Notes: a model not told the origin generated them from the sequence alone. Numbered from the stretch's first letter, positions 45,474 to 55,437 are shown. The stretch: DNA of 64,000 bases from Pseudomonas sp. CROZ-RG-20F-R04-15 (GCF_022662375.1 NZ_JAKNQL010000009.1:124001-188000); one strand, 5' to 3'. Numbers and translations: made by a program.

Positions 45474-47753
45474 ATGCTCAATACGCTGCGCAAGATCGTC
45501 CAGGAAGTTAACTCCGCCAAGGATCTCAAGGCGGCGTTGGGGATTATTGTGTTGCGCGTCAAAGAGGCCATGGGCAGCCAGGTCTGCTCGGTCTACCTGC
45601 TTGATCCCGAGACCAACCGCTTCGTCCTGATGGCCACCGAGGGCTTGAACAAGCGCTCGATCGGCAAGGTCAGCATGGCACCCAACGAAGGTCTGGTCGG
45701 TCTGGTCGGCACGCGTGAAGAACCCCTGAACCTCGAAAACGCTGCGGATCACCCGCGTTACCGCTACTTCGCCGAAACCGGTGAAGAGCGTTACGCCTCG
45801 TTCCTCGGTGCACCGATCATTCACCACCGCCGCGTCGTCGGCGTGTTGGTCATCCAGCAAAAAGAACGCCGCCAGTTCGACGAAGGTGAAGAAGCCTTCC
45901 TCGTGACCATGAGCGCGCAGCTCGCCGGGGTTATCGCCCACGCCGAGGCCACCGGGTCGATCCGGGGTCTGGGCCGTCAGGGCAAAGGCATTCAGGAAGC
46001 CAAGTTCGTCGGCGTGCCGGGTTCGCCGGGTGCGGCGGTCGGTACGGCGGTGGTCATGCTGCCGCCGGCCGATCTCGACGTGGTGCCGGACAAACACATC
46101 ACTGACATCAACGCGGAACTGGCGCTGTTCAAGACCGCCATCGAAGGCGTGCGCGCCGACATGCGCGCGTTGTCCGCCAAGCTGGCGACGCAGCTGCGCC
46201 CGGAAGAGCGCGCGCTGTTCGATGTTTACCTGATGATGCTCGACGATGCCTCGCTGGGCAGCGAAATCACCACCGTGATCAAGACCGGCCAGTGGGCCCA
46301 GGGCGCGCTGCGTCAGGTGGTCACCGAGCACGTCAACCGTTTCGAACTGATGGACGACGCCTACCTGCGTGAGCGTGCGTCGGACGTCAAAGACCTCGGT
46401 CGCCGCCTGCTCGCCTATTTGCAGGAAGAGCGCCAGCAGAACCTGGTCTACCCGGAAAAAACCATTCTGGTCAGCGAAGAACTGACGCCGGCGATGCTCG
46501 GCGAGGTGCCGGAAGGCACGCTGGTCGGTCTGGTCTCGGTACTCGGTTCGGGTAACTCGCACGTCGCGATCCTCGCCCGAGCGATGGGTATTCCGACGGT
46601 GATGGGTCTGGTCGACCTGCCGTACGCCAAGGTTGACGGCATCGAAATGATCGTCGACGGCACCCGCGGCGAGGTTTACACCAACCCGAGCGAAGTGCTG
46701 CGCAAACAGTTCGCCGAAGTCGTCGAAGAAGAGAAACAACTGGCGCTGGGCCTCGACACCCTGCGCGACCTGCCGTGCGTGACCCTCGACGGTCACCGCA
46801 TGCCGCTGTGGGTCAACACCGGTCTGCTCGCCGACGTGGCGCGGGCGCAGAAGCGTGGCGCCGAAGGTGTTGGTCTGTACCGCACCGAAGTGCCGTTCAT
46901 GATCAACCAGCGCTTCCCGAGCGAGAAGGAGCAACTGGCGATCTACCGCGAGCAGCTCGCCGCGTTCCACCCACAACCGGTGACCATGCGCAGCCTCGAC
47001 ATCGGTGGTGACAAGTCGCTGTCGTACTTCCCGATCAAGGAAGACAACCCGTTCCTCGGCTGGCGCGGCATTCGCGTCACCCTCGACCACCCGGAAATCT
47101 TCCTGGTGCAGACCCGCGCGATGCTCAAGGCCAGCGAAGGCCTGAACAATCTGCGGATTCTGCTGCCGATGATCTCCGGCACCCACGAACTCGAAGAAGC
47201 CCTGCACCTGATTCACCGGGCCTGGGGCGAAGTGCGCGACGAAGGCACCGACGTGCCGATGCCGCCGATTGGCGTAATGATCGAGATTCCGGCAGCGGTG
47301 TATCAGACCAAGGAGCTGGCGCGGATGGTCGACTTCCTGTCGGTCGGTTCCAACGACTTGACCCAGTATTTGCTGGCCGTCGACCGCAACAACCCGCGTG
47401 TGGCTGATCTCTACGACTACCTGCACCCGGCGGTGCTGCAAGCGCTGCAAACCGTGGTGCGCGACGCTCACGCGGAAGGCAAACCGGTAAGTATCTGCGG
47501 CGAGATGGCCGGTGATCCGGCAGCAGCAGTGCTGTTGATGGCGATGGGTTTTGACAGCCTGTCGATGAACGCCACCAACTTGCCGAAGGTGAAGTGGATG
47601 TTGCGTCAGGTCAATCTGAGCAAGGCCAAGGAATTGTTGGCCGAGTTGATGACCATTGATAACCCGCAAGTTATCCACAGCTCGTTGCAATTGGCGCTGA
47701 AGAACCTTGGGTTGTCGAAGATGAATCCGCCGGCGGTTGTCAAGGCCCTCTGA
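45474..47753 (+). CDS. ptsP: PTS-Ntr phosphoenolpyruvate-protein phosphotransferase (EI-Ntr)
   Basis: A 759-residue protein with an N-terminal GAF sensor (about 1-165), a PTS EI N-terminal region (about 175-390) and a C-terminal PEP-binding barrel (about 410-740). The phosphorylated His363 lies in GSGNSHVAILARAMGIPTV, and the PEP site includes GLYRTEVPFM, SVGSNDLTQYLLAVDRNN and ICGEMAGDP. It phosphorylates NPr and PtsN in the nitrogen-related phosphotransfer chain that links carbon, nitrogen and potassium status. It is co-directional with rppH. Confidence 0.97.
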   Translation: MLNTLRKIVQEVNSAKDLKAALGIIVLRVKEAMGSQVCSVYLLDPETNRFVLMATEGLNKRSIGKVSMAPNEGLVGLVGTREEPLNLENAADHPRYRYFAETGEERYASFLGAPIIHHRRVVGVLVIQQKERRQFDEGEEAFLVTMSAQLAGVIAHAEATGSIRGLGRQGKGIQEAKFVGVPGSPGAAVGTAVVMLPPADLDVVPDKHITDINAELALFKTAIEGVRADMRALSAKLATQLRPEERALFDVYLMMLDDASLGSEITTVIKTGQWAQGALRQVVTEHVNRFELMDDAYLRERASDVKDLGRRLLAYLQEERQQNLVYPEKTILVSEELTPAMLGEVPEGTLVGLVSVLGSGNSHVAILARAMGIPTVMGLVDLPYAKVDGIEMIVDGTRGEVYTNPSEVLRKQFAEVVEEEKQLALGLDTLRDLPCVTLDGHRMPLWVNTGLLADVARAQKRGAEGVGLYRTEVPFMINQRFPSEKEQLAIYREQLAAFHPQPVTMRSLDIGGDKSLSYFPIKEDNPFLGWRGIRVTLDHPEIFLVQTRAMLKASEGLNNLRILLPMISGTHELEEALHLIHRAWGEVRDEGTDVPMPPIGVMIEIPAAVYQTKELARMVDFLSVGSNDLTQYLLAVDRNNPRVADLYDYLHPAVLQALQTVVRDAHAEGKPVSICGEMAGDPAAAVLLMAMGFDSLSMNATNLPKVKWMLRQVNLSKAKELLAELMTIDNPQVIHSSLQLALKNLGLSKMNPPAVVKAL

Positions 47754-47760
47754 ATCAAAA

Positions 47761-48060
47761 GCCCCTCACCCTAGCCCTCTCCCGGAGGGAGAGGGGACTG
47801 ATTGGGGGATGCTGCCGAGTTACGCCGACCTGAAAGTGCTTTGCTGAATCCATAATCGACTCACGCCGATTTGAAGGTGCTTTGCTGAATCCATAATCGA
47901 TTCACACCGATTTGAAGGTGATTTGCCGAGTCCATAATCGATTCGCACGGACTTGAAGGTGCGTGCTGAATCCATAGTCGATTCGGTCTTTCAGGTCGAT
48001 GTATGGCCCAAGACACCTCGGTCGGCCCCCTCTCCCTCTGGGAGAGGGCTGGGGTGAGGG
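47761..48060. repeat. CCCTCACCC-bounded element with internal tandem array, 300 bp
   Basis: The ends CCCCTCACCCTAGCCCTC and GAGGGCTGGGGTGAGGG are inverted. Inside, about four copies of a 41-base unit (TTGCTGAATCCATAATCGA ... CACGCCGATTTGAAGGTG) are in tandem, starting near 47841, 47882, 47923 and 47963. The repeat is absent from the other elements in this expanded form. It lies between convergent ptsP and the TANGO2-like gene. Confidence 0.85.
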
Positions 48061-48067
48061 TTTGCTC

Positions 48068-48814
48068 TTAAGCTGTTATCTCCACCTCGCCCAAATGCCC
48101 GCCATACGGCCCAAAACTCCGCTCAACCATCTGCCGCGCCCCATCCGCCTGCACAACCAACGCCGTACTCGCCCGCGTCCCATAACTCTGACTGGCAATA
48201 AACACACTCGACAACAAAGTCTCAGTCGCCAACCCCACCCCCGTATCCGGCAGCTCAGCCGACGGCGCAACCTGCGCATCACTCAACAACCCCAACAACC
48301 GCGCAGGCTGCGGATTATCCAGCACTGCACTCAACGCAGCCTTGGCCTTGAGCAACTTCGGCCACGGCGTATCCAGTCCGGCATTCGACAACCCATAGAC
48401 GCCTGATTCCAGCATCACCGGCTCCGACAGCCGCGCATTGAAATGCCACAGCTCATGACTGTTGCCGAGCAGCAGATTAAACCCGGCATATTCCGCCGAA
48501 CGCCCGACCACATCGCTCAAATAATCATCAATCGACGCATCGCCCGTGAGAAACCGCGCCACCAACTCGCCCCGCGACTTGCGTGCCGGCGGCTGCTGCG
48601 GATCGCGAATATTGGTCAGCGCGGCAAAGCGCCCGTTGGCGCCGATCCCCAGCCAGGTGCCGCCGGCCTCAAGATCACGCCCCGCGTGCACATGTGGCGC
48701 CTCCGGCCATTGCGCCAAGGGCAGGCTCGGCCGGGCGTAAAACTCGTCACGGTTGGCCGCGACGATCAGCGGCTGGGCATGACCCGGGCGCCAGGCGAAA
48801 ACAATCAGGCACAT
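48068..48814 (-). CDS. NRDE/TANGO2 family protein
   Basis: A 248-residue soluble protein starting MCLIVFAWRPGHAQPLIVAA, then NRDEFYARPS, the NRDE signature. Other family phrases are GGTWLGIGANGRFAALTNIR, GFNLLLGNSHELWHFNAR, YGLSNAGLDTPWPKL and STALVVQADG. The family has a proposed role in haem handling or intracellular transport, and the N-terminal Cys suggests an Ntn-hydrolase-like reactive residue. The bacterial role is unsettled. It is convergent with ptsP and divergent from the TauE exporter. Confidence 0.9.
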   Translation of the reverse strand: MCLIVFAWRPGHAQPLIVAANRDEFYARPSLPLAQWPEAPHVHAGRDLEAGGTWLGIGANGRFAALTNIRDPQQPPARKSRGELVARFLTGDASIDDYLSDVVGRSAEYAGFNLLLGNSHELWHFNARLSEPVMLESGVYGLSNAGLDTPWPKLLKAKAALSAVLDNPQPARLLGLLSDAQVAPSAELPDTGVGLATETLLSSVFIASQSYGTRASTALVVQADGARQMVERSFGPYGGHLGEVEITA

Positions 48815-48946
48815 AAGGTGGTCCTTGTGTGATTTTTGTCCACTGTACGCATCCGGCGTCCGTGCATCCATCGCCAGTTCCGCCTGAGGGGGTGCATCCG
48901 TTACCATGCCGCTCCGGTTTTGCGGATGCGGTCTGGGGAGACGGCC

Positions 48947-49729
48947 ATGGAATTTCTGCTCTATCTGGCGCTGGGCGCCTGTGCGGGCGTGCTGGCCGGG
49001 CTGTTTGGCGTTGGCGGCGGGATCATTATCGTGCCGGTGCTGGTGTTCAGTTTCACCCTGCAAGGCTTTGATCAGTCGATCCTCACCCACCTGGCGGTCG
49101 GGACATCGCTGGCGACGATCATCTTCACCTCGGTCAACGCCGTACGTGAGCATCATCGACGCGGCGCGGTGCGCTGGCCGATCTTCATGTGGATGGCCGT
49201 CGGCATTCTGCTCGGCGCGGGTTTCGGTGCCCTGACTGCAGAAGCGATCTCCGGCCCGCACCTGCAAAAGATCATCGGCGTGTTCGCCTTGATCATCTCG
49301 GTGCAACTGGCGCTGGATATCAAACCCAAGGCCAGCCGAACGGTGCCGGGTAAGCTCGGTCTGACTGTGGCCGGCAGTGTGATCGGCTGGGCCTCGGCGA
49401 TTTTTGGCGTCGGTGGCGGCTCGCTGACCGTGCCGTTTCTGACCTGGCGCAGTGTGCCGATGCAGCAAGCGGTGGCGACTTCTTCGGCCTGCGGGCTGCC
49501 AATCGCGCTGGTCAGTGCATTAAGTTTCATGATTCTGGGGTGGCACGATCCGTTGTTGCCACCGCATAGTCTCGGTTTTGTGTATTTGCCGGCGTTGTTG
49601 GGCATCGCCCTGACCAGCATGGTTTTCGCCCGCATCGGCGCGCGTTTGGCGCATCGGTTGTCGCCGCGCTTGCTGAAACGGCTGTTCGCCGCTTTGCTGT
49701 TCAGCGTGGGTGTGAGCTTCCTGCTTTAA
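48947..49729 (+). CDS. sulfite exporter TauE/SafE family protein
   Basis: A 260-residue integral membrane protein with eight hydrophobic segments and the duplicated motif GLFGVGGGIIIVPVLVFSF / AIFGVGGGSLTVPFLTWR, the mark of TauE/SafE proteins. They export sulfite or organosulfonates. The start at 48947 (MEFLLYLALGACAGVLAG) begins at the first membrane helix. It is 77 bases upstream of lgt and reads in the same direction. Confidence 0.92.
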   Translation: MEFLLYLALGACAGVLAGLFGVGGGIIIVPVLVFSFTLQGFDQSILTHLAVGTSLATIIFTSVNAVREHHRRGAVRWPIFMWMAVGILLGAGFGALTAEAISGPHLQKIIGVFALIISVQLALDIKPKASRTVPGKLGLTVAGSVIGWASAIFGVGGGSLTVPFLTWRSVPMQQAVATSSACGLPIALVSALSFMILGWHDPLLPPHSLGFVYLPALLGIALTSMVFARIGARLAHRLSPRLLKRLFAALLFSVGVSFLL

Positions 49730-49806
49730 CCGTCGCAATCCTGGCTTAATCCTGAGGTGGCAGCGTCGCCCGGGAATTCTGGTTTCAACTCTAACGAGGA
49801 GTCGCA

Positions 49807-50622
49807 ATGCTGCCTTACCCGCAGATCGACCCGGTGGCCCTGGCCATCGGTCCGCTGAAAATCCACTGGTACGGTCTGATGTACCTGATCGGCATCGGCG
49901 GTGCGTGGCTGCTGGCGTCGCGCCGGCTCAACCGTTTCGACCCGACCTGGACCAAGGAGAAACTCTCCGACATGGTCTTCTGGATGTCGATGGGCGTGAT
50001 CGTCGGCGGACGTCTGGGTTACGTGCTGTTCTACGATCTGAGCGCTTATCTGGCCAACCCGACGCTGATTTTCGAAGTGTGGAAGGGCGGCATGTCGTTC
50101 CACGGCGGCTTTATCGGTGTGATGTTGGCCGCGTTGTGGTTCGGCAAGCGCAACGGCAAGTCGTTTTTCCAGCTGATGGACTTCGTCGCGCCGATGGTGC
50201 CGATCGGCCTGGGCGCCGGGCGCATCGGTAACTTCATCAACGCCGAGTTGTGGGGCAAAGCCACCGACGTGCCGTGGGCGATGGTGTTCCCGCCGTTCAG
50301 CGATCCGGCGCAACTGCCGCGTCACCCGTCGCAGCTGTATCAGTTCGCGCTGGAAGGCGTGGCGCTGTTCCTGATCCTGTGGATTTTCTCGCGCAAACCG
50401 CGCCCGACGATGGCCGTGTCGGGCATGTTTGCGCTGTTCTACGGCATCTTCCGGTTCATCGTCGAATTCGTTCGCGTGCCGGATGCGCAGCTCGGCTACT
50501 TGGCCTGGAACTGGCTGACCATGGGGCAGGTGCTCTGTGTGCCGATGATCATCGGCGGGCTGTTCCTGATCTGGCTGGCCTATCGTCGCGCACCGGCAGC
50601 ACCGCTCGCGCCGACGGCTTAA
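49807..50622 (+). CDS. lgt: prolipoprotein diacylglyceryl transferase
   Basis: A 271-residue seven-helix inner-membrane enzyme that moves diacylglycerol from phosphatidylglycerol onto the lipobox Cys of prolipoproteins. The catalytic His lies in [16 protein letters not shown], and the Lgt signature is [15 protein letters not shown] second conserved Arg region is [22 protein letters not shown] lies just before the start codon. It is co-directional with thyA, an ancient pairing in gammaproteobacteria. Confidence 0.97.
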   Translation: MLPYPQIDPVALAIGPLKIHWYGLMYLIGIGGAWLLASRRLNRFDPTWTKEKLSDMVFWMSMGVIVGGRLGYVLFYDLSAYLANPTLIFEVWKGGMSFHGGFIGVMLAALWFGKRNGKSFFQLMDFVAPMVPIGLGAGRIGNFINAELWGKATDVPWAMVFPPFSDPAQLPRHPSQLYQFALEGVALFLILWIFSRKPRPTMAVSGMFALFYGIFRFIVEFVRVPDAQLGYLAWNWLTMGQVLCVPMIIGGLFLIWLAYRRAPAAPLAPTA

Positions 50623-50630
50623 ACTACGAA

Positions 50631-50652
50631 CCCCGGCGCGCGACGCCGGGGC
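50631..50652. other. G/C-rich hairpin between lgt and thyA
   Basis: CCCCGGCG-CGCGA-CGCCGGGG, a perfect 8-pair stem with no following T-run, in the 50-base gap. It is more likely an mRNA-stabilising or partial stop signal than a full terminator. Confidence 0.6.
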
Positions 50653-50672
50653 TCAAAGGACACAGGTAACTC

Positions 50673-51644
50673 ATGAAGCAATATCTCGAACTGGTCTCGC
50701 ACGTCATTCAGAACGGCACTAAGCAGGCCAATCGCACCGGCATCAACACCATCAGTTTTCCGGGTGCGATGCTGCGTTTCGATCTCCAGGAAGGTTTTCC
50801 TGCGATCACCACGCGCAAAATGGCCTTCAAATCGGCCATCGGCGAGATGTGCGGGTTTCTCCGTGGCGTGAACAACGCCGCTGAATTCCGGGCGCTGGGC
50901 TGCAAGGTCTGGGACCAGAACGCCAACGAAAACGCGCAGTGGCTGGCCAACCCGTTCCGTCAGGGCGACGACGACCTCGGCGAAATCTACGGCGTGCAAT
51001 GGCGCAAATGGCCGGCGTACAAGCAGATCCCGCTGAGCAACACCGCCGCCATCGAACAAACCCTGGCCAACGGCTACAAGCAGATCGCTCAGGGCGAAGA
51101 AGACGGCCAGGCTTACGTGGTGTTGTACAAAGCCATCGACCAAGTGCGTCAGTGCGTCGACACGATCATCAACGATCCGGGCAGCCGCCGTATTCTGTTC
51201 CACGGCTGGAACGTCGCCCAGCTGGATGAAATGGCCCTGCCGCCGTGCCACTTGCTGTACCAGTTCCACCCGAATGTCGAGACCAAAGAGATTTCTCTGA
51301 CCCTCTACATCCGTTCCAACGATCTGGGTCTGGGCACGCCGTTCAACCTCACCGAAGGCGCCGCGCTGCTGAGCCTGATCGGTCGCCTGACCGGCTACAC
51401 GCCGCGCTGGTTCACCTATTTCATCGGTGATGCGCACGTCTACGAGAACCACCTGGACATGCTCAACGAACAGCTCAAACGCGAGCCGTTCGCCATGCCT
51501 AAGCTGAAGATCTCGGATCGTGTGCCGGAGTTTGCCAAGACTGGCGTGTACCAGCCGGAATGGCTGGAACTGGTCGAGCCGAGCGATTTCTCGCTGGAAG
51601 GCTACGAGCACCACGCGCCAATGACCGCGCCGATGGCGGTCTAA
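50673..51644 (+). CDS. thyA: thymidylate synthase
   Basis: A 323-residue folate-dependent enzyme converting dUMP to dTMP. Catalytic Cys192 lies in [32 protein letters not shown] binds dUMP, and [14 protein letters not shown] with [14 protein letters not shown] follow the family pattern. It is about 60 residues longer than the 264-residue E. coli type because of an insertion near 113-155 ([20 protein letters not shown] ...), which is seen in some bacterial ThyA proteins. It is convergent with cadR across a REPIN. Confidence 0.96.
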   Translation: MKQYLELVSHVIQNGTKQANRTGINTISFPGAMLRFDLQEGFPAITTRKMAFKSAIGEMCGFLRGVNNAAEFRALGCKVWDQNANENAQWLANPFRQGDDDLGEIYGVQWRKWPAYKQIPLSNTAAIEQTLANGYKQIAQGEEDGQAYVVLYKAIDQVRQCVDTIINDPGSRRILFHGWNVAQLDEMALPPCHLLYQFHPNVETKEISLTLYIRSNDLGLGTPFNLTEGAALLSLIGRLTGYTPRWFTYFIGDAHVYENHLDMLNEQLKREPFAMPKLKISDRVPEFAKTGVYQPEWLELVEPSDFSLEGYEHHAPMTAPMAV

Positions 51645-51663
51645 GCCGTTGCATAAAACCCCT

Positions 51664-51750
51664 GTGGGAGCGAGCCTGCTCGCGAAGAGGGCGTGTCAGT
51701 CATAGAGATGTCGACTGATACACCGCTTTCGCGAGCAGGCTCGCTCCCAC
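51664..51750. repeat. REP pair (REPIN)
   Basis: Inverted REP copies at 51664-51686 and 51728-51750, with the spacer GTGTCAGTCATAGAGATGTC that resembles that at 25653 and 3866. Confidence 0.9.
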
Positions 51751-51769
51751 ATTTGGTTTTGCGTGAGTC

Positions 51770-52219
51770 TTAATGGCCGTGGCTGCGGCCTACGTGGGAG
51801 TGTTCGACTTCGGTGGCGACGACTCCGCCACTCACTTCCAGCCGCTGCAAAATCCCGCACTGATCGGCCATCGGCCCTTCGCCACAACGTTGGCGCAGGT
51901 CGAGCAGTTGTGTCTGCAACGCCAACAACCCATCAATCCGCGCCTTCACATGCTGGATATGTTCGTCGATCAACGCATTCACGCTCTCGCACTGATCCTG
52001 CGGACTGTCGCGCAGGGTCAGCAGGCTGCGGATTTCTTCGAGGGTCATGTCGAGGGTGCGGCAGTTGCGGATGAACGTCAGGCGTTCGGCGTGGGCCTGG
52101 GTGTAGACGCGGTAGTTGCCGTCGCTGCGGGCCGGCTCTGGCAAGAGGTTTTCGCGCTCGTAGTAGCGGATGGTTTCCACGGCGCAGTCGGTGAGTTTGG
52201 CCAGTTCTCCGATCTTCAT
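51770..52219 (-). CDS. cadR: MerR-family cadmium/lead/zinc regulator CadR
   Basis: A 149-residue MerR regulator. Residues 1-45 are the MerR helix-turn-helix (MKIGELAKLTDCAVETIRYY, ERENLLPEPARS). Metal-binding cysteines fit CadR: Cys77 (QDQCES), Cys112 and Cys121 (RCGEGPMADQCG), plus a His-rich tail HSHVGRSHGH at 140-149. It twists the promoter DNA to activate cadA when metal binds. It is divergent from cadA, with the palindromic promoter between them. Confidence 0.94.
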   Translation of the reverse strand: MKIGELAKLTDCAVETIRYYERENLLPEPARSDGNYRVYTQAHAERLTFIRNCRTLDMTLEEIRSLLTLRDSPQDQCESVNALIDEHIQHVKARIDGLLALQTQLLDLRQRCGEGPMADQCGILQRLEVSGGVVATEVEHSHVGRSHGH

Positions 52220-52242
52220 GACGACAATCTCCAAAAGGGTGC

Positions 52243-52273
52243 TTGACCCTATAGTGGCTACAGGGTCTTTACT
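52243..52273 (+). promoter_or_regulatory. CadR operator and cadA promoter
   Basis: TTGACC (52243-52248) and TTTACT (52268-52273) form -35 and -10 boxes with a 19-base spacer, the stretched spacing typical of MerR-activated promoters. Between them lies the dyad ACCCTATAG ... CTACAGGGT (52246-52266). This fits direct activation of cadA by CadR. Confidence 0.85.
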
Positions 52274-52303
52274 TGGCAACAGGCACCTTCATGGACGCGA
52301 CCA

Positions 52304-54559
52304 ATGAGCGATTCCCAGCACACCCACAAGCCCGGCGACGGCCACGATCACAGTCATAAATTGCAGCCGGTGCATAAACATTCACACGGCGGCGATTCCT
52401 GCTGCTCGTCGACAGCCGCCGCGCCTGCGCTGGTGCAGTTGAGCGAGAAAACCAGCGCCGATGCGCGGCTGAGCAGCTTCCGCATCGAGGCAATGGACTG
52501 TCCGACCGAGCAGACGCTGATCCAGAACAAGCTCGGCAAACTCGCCGGTGTGCAGCAACTGGAATTCAACCTGATCAACCGCGTACTCGGCGTGACCCAT
52601 AACCTGCCGGGCACCGAGCCGATCACCGAAGCGATCAAATCCCTCGGCATGCACGCCGAACCCTTGGAGGCGGGCGTCGACTCTCCGGCCCCGGTGCCAG
52701 TGAAAAAACACTGGTGGCCGTTGGCGCTGTCCGGTGTCAGCGCACTCGCTGCCGAAGTCATCCACTTCACCAACGCCGCGCCCACTTGGGTGGTGGCGAT
52801 CATCGCGCTGGTGTCGATCCTCAGCGGTGGCCTGACCACCTATAAAAAGGGCTGGATCGCCCTGAAGAACCGCAACCTCAACATCAACGCGCTGATGAGC
52901 ATCGCTGTAACCGGTGCAATCCTCATTGGCCAATGGCCGGAAGCGGCGATGGTGATGTTCCTGTTCACCGTCGCCGAGCTGATCGAAGCACGTTCGCTGG
53001 ACCGTGCGCGAAATGCGATCAGCGGTTTGATGCAGATGACGCCGGAGCAAGCCACGGTGTTGCAGGCTGACGGTTCGTGGATCGAACAGGATGTGAAAAG
53101 CGTCGAACTCGGTGCCCGCGTACGAGTGAAACCCGGCGAGCGCATTGCGCTGGACGGCGAAGTTGTCAGTGGCAGTTCAACCATCGATCAGGCGCCGATC
53201 ACCGGCGAAAGCCTGCCGGTGGAAAAAACCATCGGCGACAAAGTCTTCGCCGGCACCATCAACCAGGCCGGGTCGCTGGAATACACGGTGACCGCAGCGG
53301 CGAACAACTCGACCCTGGCGCGGATCATCCACGCCGTCGAACAGGCCCAAGGCGCGCGCGCGCCGACCCAGCGCTTCGTCGATCAATTCTCGAAAATCTA
53401 CACGCCGGTGGTGTTCGTGTTTGCCTTGGCCGTGGCGATCATTCCGCCGCTGTTCATGGGCGCCGTGTGGTTCGACTGGATCTACCGCGCGCTGGTGTTG
53501 CTGGTGGTCGCGTGCCCATGTGCACTGGTGATTTCCACCCCGGTGACCATCGTCAGCGGCCTCGCGGCAGCGGCGCGCAAAGGCATTCTGGTCAAGGGCG
53601 GGGTGTACCTGGAGGGCGGTTTTAAACTGGATTATCTGGCGCTGGATAAAACCGGCACGATCACCCACGGCAAACCGGTGCAGACCGATTACCTGTCCCT
53701 CGACCCAACCGCCGATGCCACCGCACCGGCCATCGCGGCGGCATTGGCCGGTCGCTCCGATCACCCGGTGTCGCTGGCCATCGCCAACGCCGCTGTGGAT
53801 AAAAACTTCGCCGCGCTGATTGTGGATAACTTCGAAGCACTGGGCGGGCGTGGCGTCAAAGGCGACATCAACGGCCAGACCTACCACTTGGGTAACCATC
53901 GTCTGGTCGAAGAACTCGGCCTGTGCTCGCCAGCACTGGAAGAAAAACTCTTCGCGCTGGAGAAACAGGGCAAATCCGTGGTGCTGCTGCTCGACAGTTC
54001 CGGCCCGCTGGCGCTGTTCGCGGTGGCCGACACCGTCAAGGAAACCAGCCGCGAAGCGATCCGCCAATTGCACAAACTCGGGGTGAAAACCCTGATGCTC
54101 ACCGGCGACAACGTCCACACCGCGCAGGCGATTGCCGCCCAGGTTGGCATCGACGAGGCCCGTGGTGACTTGCTGCCGACCGACAAACTGCAAGCTATCG
54201 AAGACCTTTATGCACAGGGTCGGCGGGTCGGCATGGTCGGCGACGGCATCAACGATGCGCCGGCACTGGCCCGCGCCGAGATCGGTTTCGCCATGGCCGC
54301 CGCCGGCACCGATACAGCGATCGAAACCGCCGATGTCGCCCTGATGGACGACGATCTGCGCAAGATTCCGGCCTTCATCAGCCTGTCGCGCGACACCGCG
54401 AGCATTCTGAAACAGAACATCGCGCTGGCTTTGGTGATCAAGGCTATCTTTCTTGCGGTAACCTTCGCCGGGCTCGCCACCATGTGGATGGCGGTGTTCG
54501 CCGACATGGGCGTGAGCCTGTTGGTGGTGTTCAACGGCTTGCGCCTGCTGCGCAAATAG
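52304..54559 (+). CDS. cadA: heavy-metal (Cd/Zn/Pb) P1B-type ATPase CadA
   Basis: A 751-residue efflux pump. A His-rich, Cys-containing N-terminus (HTHKPGDGHDHSHK, HKHSHGGDSCC) is followed by a heavy-metal-associated domain with MDCPTE (in IEAMDCPTEQTL). The pump core has the translocation motif Cys404-Pro-Cys406 (VVACPCALVIST), phosphorylated Asp448 in LDKTGTIT, ATP-binding GDNVHTAQAIA, and VGDGINDAPALARAEIGFAM. About eight membrane segments are present. It exports divalent soft metals from the cytoplasm. It is divergent from cadR. Confidence 0.95.
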   Translation: MSDSQHTHKPGDGHDHSHKLQPVHKHSHGGDSCCSSTAAAPALVQLSEKTSADARLSSFRIEAMDCPTEQTLIQNKLGKLAGVQQLEFNLINRVLGVTHNLPGTEPITEAIKSLGMHAEPLEAGVDSPAPVPVKKHWWPLALSGVSALAAEVIHFTNAAPTWVVAIIALVSILSGGLTTYKKGWIALKNRNLNINALMSIAVTGAILIGQWPEAAMVMFLFTVAELIEARSLDRARNAISGLMQMTPEQATVLQADGSWIEQDVKSVELGARVRVKPGERIALDGEVVSGSSTIDQAPITGESLPVEKTIGDKVFAGTINQAGSLEYTVTAAANNSTLARIIHAVEQAQGARAPTQRFVDQFSKIYTPVVFVFALAVAIIPPLFMGAVWFDWIYRALVLLVVACPCALVISTPVTIVSGLAAAARKGILVKGGVYLEGGFKLDYLALDKTGTITHGKPVQTDYLSLDPTADATAPAIAAALAGRSDHPVSLAIANAAVDKNFAALIVDNFEALGGRGVKGDINGQTYHLGNHRLVEELGLCSPALEEKLFALEKQGKSVVLLLDSSGPLALFAVADTVKETSREAIRQLHKLGVKTLMLTGDNVHTAQAIAAQVGIDEARGDLLPTDKLQAIEDLYAQGRRVGMVGDGINDAPALARAEIGFAMAAAGTDTAIETADVALMDDDLRKIPAFISLSRDTASILKQNIALALVIKAIFLAVTFAGLATMWMAVFADMGVSLLVVFNGLRLLRK

Positions 54560-54572
54560 ATGAGGAAAGGTT

Positions 54573-55436
54573 GTGCTGAGTGCCGAGCTGAAAGCGTTTT
54601 ACATGGTCGCCCGCCTGGGCAGCATCACGCTGGCGGCGAAAAAACTCGGCCTCAGCCAACCCACCGTGACCACGCAGATCCGCCATCTGGAAAGCCAGTA
54701 TTCGGTGGAGTTGTTCTACCGTGGCGGCCGGCGTCTGAGCGTCAGTGATGAAGGCGCGCGGTTGCTGCCGATGGTCAAGATGCTGTTGCAGCAAGAGGCC
54801 GACATCGAGTTTTTCCTGCGCAACAGCGGTCAGGTGCAAGGCACGTTACGCATCGCGGCGACGGCGCCGTATTACATTCTCGATCTGGTGAAGACCTTCC
54901 GCGAGCGCTTGCCGCAGGTGGAAGTGTCGGTGGAAATCGGCAACTCGCAGCAGGTGCTCGAAGCGCTGGAGGATTACCGGGTGGACATCGCTGCGTCGTC
55001 GCAATTGCTCGATGACGCGCGGTTGATTCGCCGGGTGCTCGGGACGGATCCGCTGGTGTTGGCGGTGCATCGCAATCATCCGCTGGCGGCGCAGGAGCAT
55101 GTGGCGTTGAGCGCGTTGGCCGGGCATACGTTGTTGATGCGTGAGTCGGGCTCGACCACGCGGCGGCTGACTGAAGAGTTGCTGGCGACTGCCGGGGTGA
55201 GTTTCGGGCCGCTGCTGGAGATCGGCAGCCGTGAGTCGATTCGGGAGGCGGTGTTGCGCAATATCGGTATCAGCATTATTGCGCGGCAGGAAGTGCCGCA
55301 TGATCCGCAGTTGCGGGTGTTGACGATCGAGAATGCGCCGCAGATTCCCGAGTATTTGTATTGCCTGAAAGAAAGGAAGGGCGCGCGGTTGCCGGCGGCG
55401 TTCCTCGGCTTGGCCCAGGAAATGTCCCCTGCGTAA
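54573..55436 (+). CDS. LysR-family regulator of aminophosphonate utilisation
   Basis: A 287-residue LysR protein. Residues 1-60 form the helix-turn-helix (AELKAFYMVARLGSITLAAK, KLGLSQPTVTTQIRHLESQ). The remainder is the effector domain (LRIAATAPYYILDLVKTFRE ... GISIIARQEVP). The GTG at 54573 follows GAGGAAAGG. It is immediately upstream of an ABC transporter with phosphonate features, which matches the known LysR family linked to aminoethylphosphonate catabolism. It is 13 bases after cadA but probably not functionally linked to it. Confidence 0.85.
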   Translation: MLSAELKAFYMVARLGSITLAAKKLGLSQPTVTTQIRHLESQYSVELFYRGGRRLSVSDEGARLLPMVKMLLQQEADIEFFLRNSGQVQGTLRIAATAPYYILDLVKTFRERLPQVEVSVEIGNSQQVLEALEDYRVDIAASSQLLDDARLIRRVLGTDPLVLAVHRNHPLAAQEHVALSALAGHTLLMRESGSTTRRLTEELLATAGVSFGPLLEIGSRESIREAVLRNIGISIIARQEVPHDPQLRVLTIENAPQIPEYLYCLKERKGARLPAAFLGLAQEMSPA

Positions 55437-55437
55437 T

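Noticed and set aside
45414..47690. 758-codon open frame on the minus strand
   Set aside because: It is the shadow of ptsP on the opposite strand; composition is Arg/His/Gln-rich without any recognised motif.
47761..48060. CRISPR-like array
   Set aside because: Units are tandem with no spacers between them and no cas genes are nearby.
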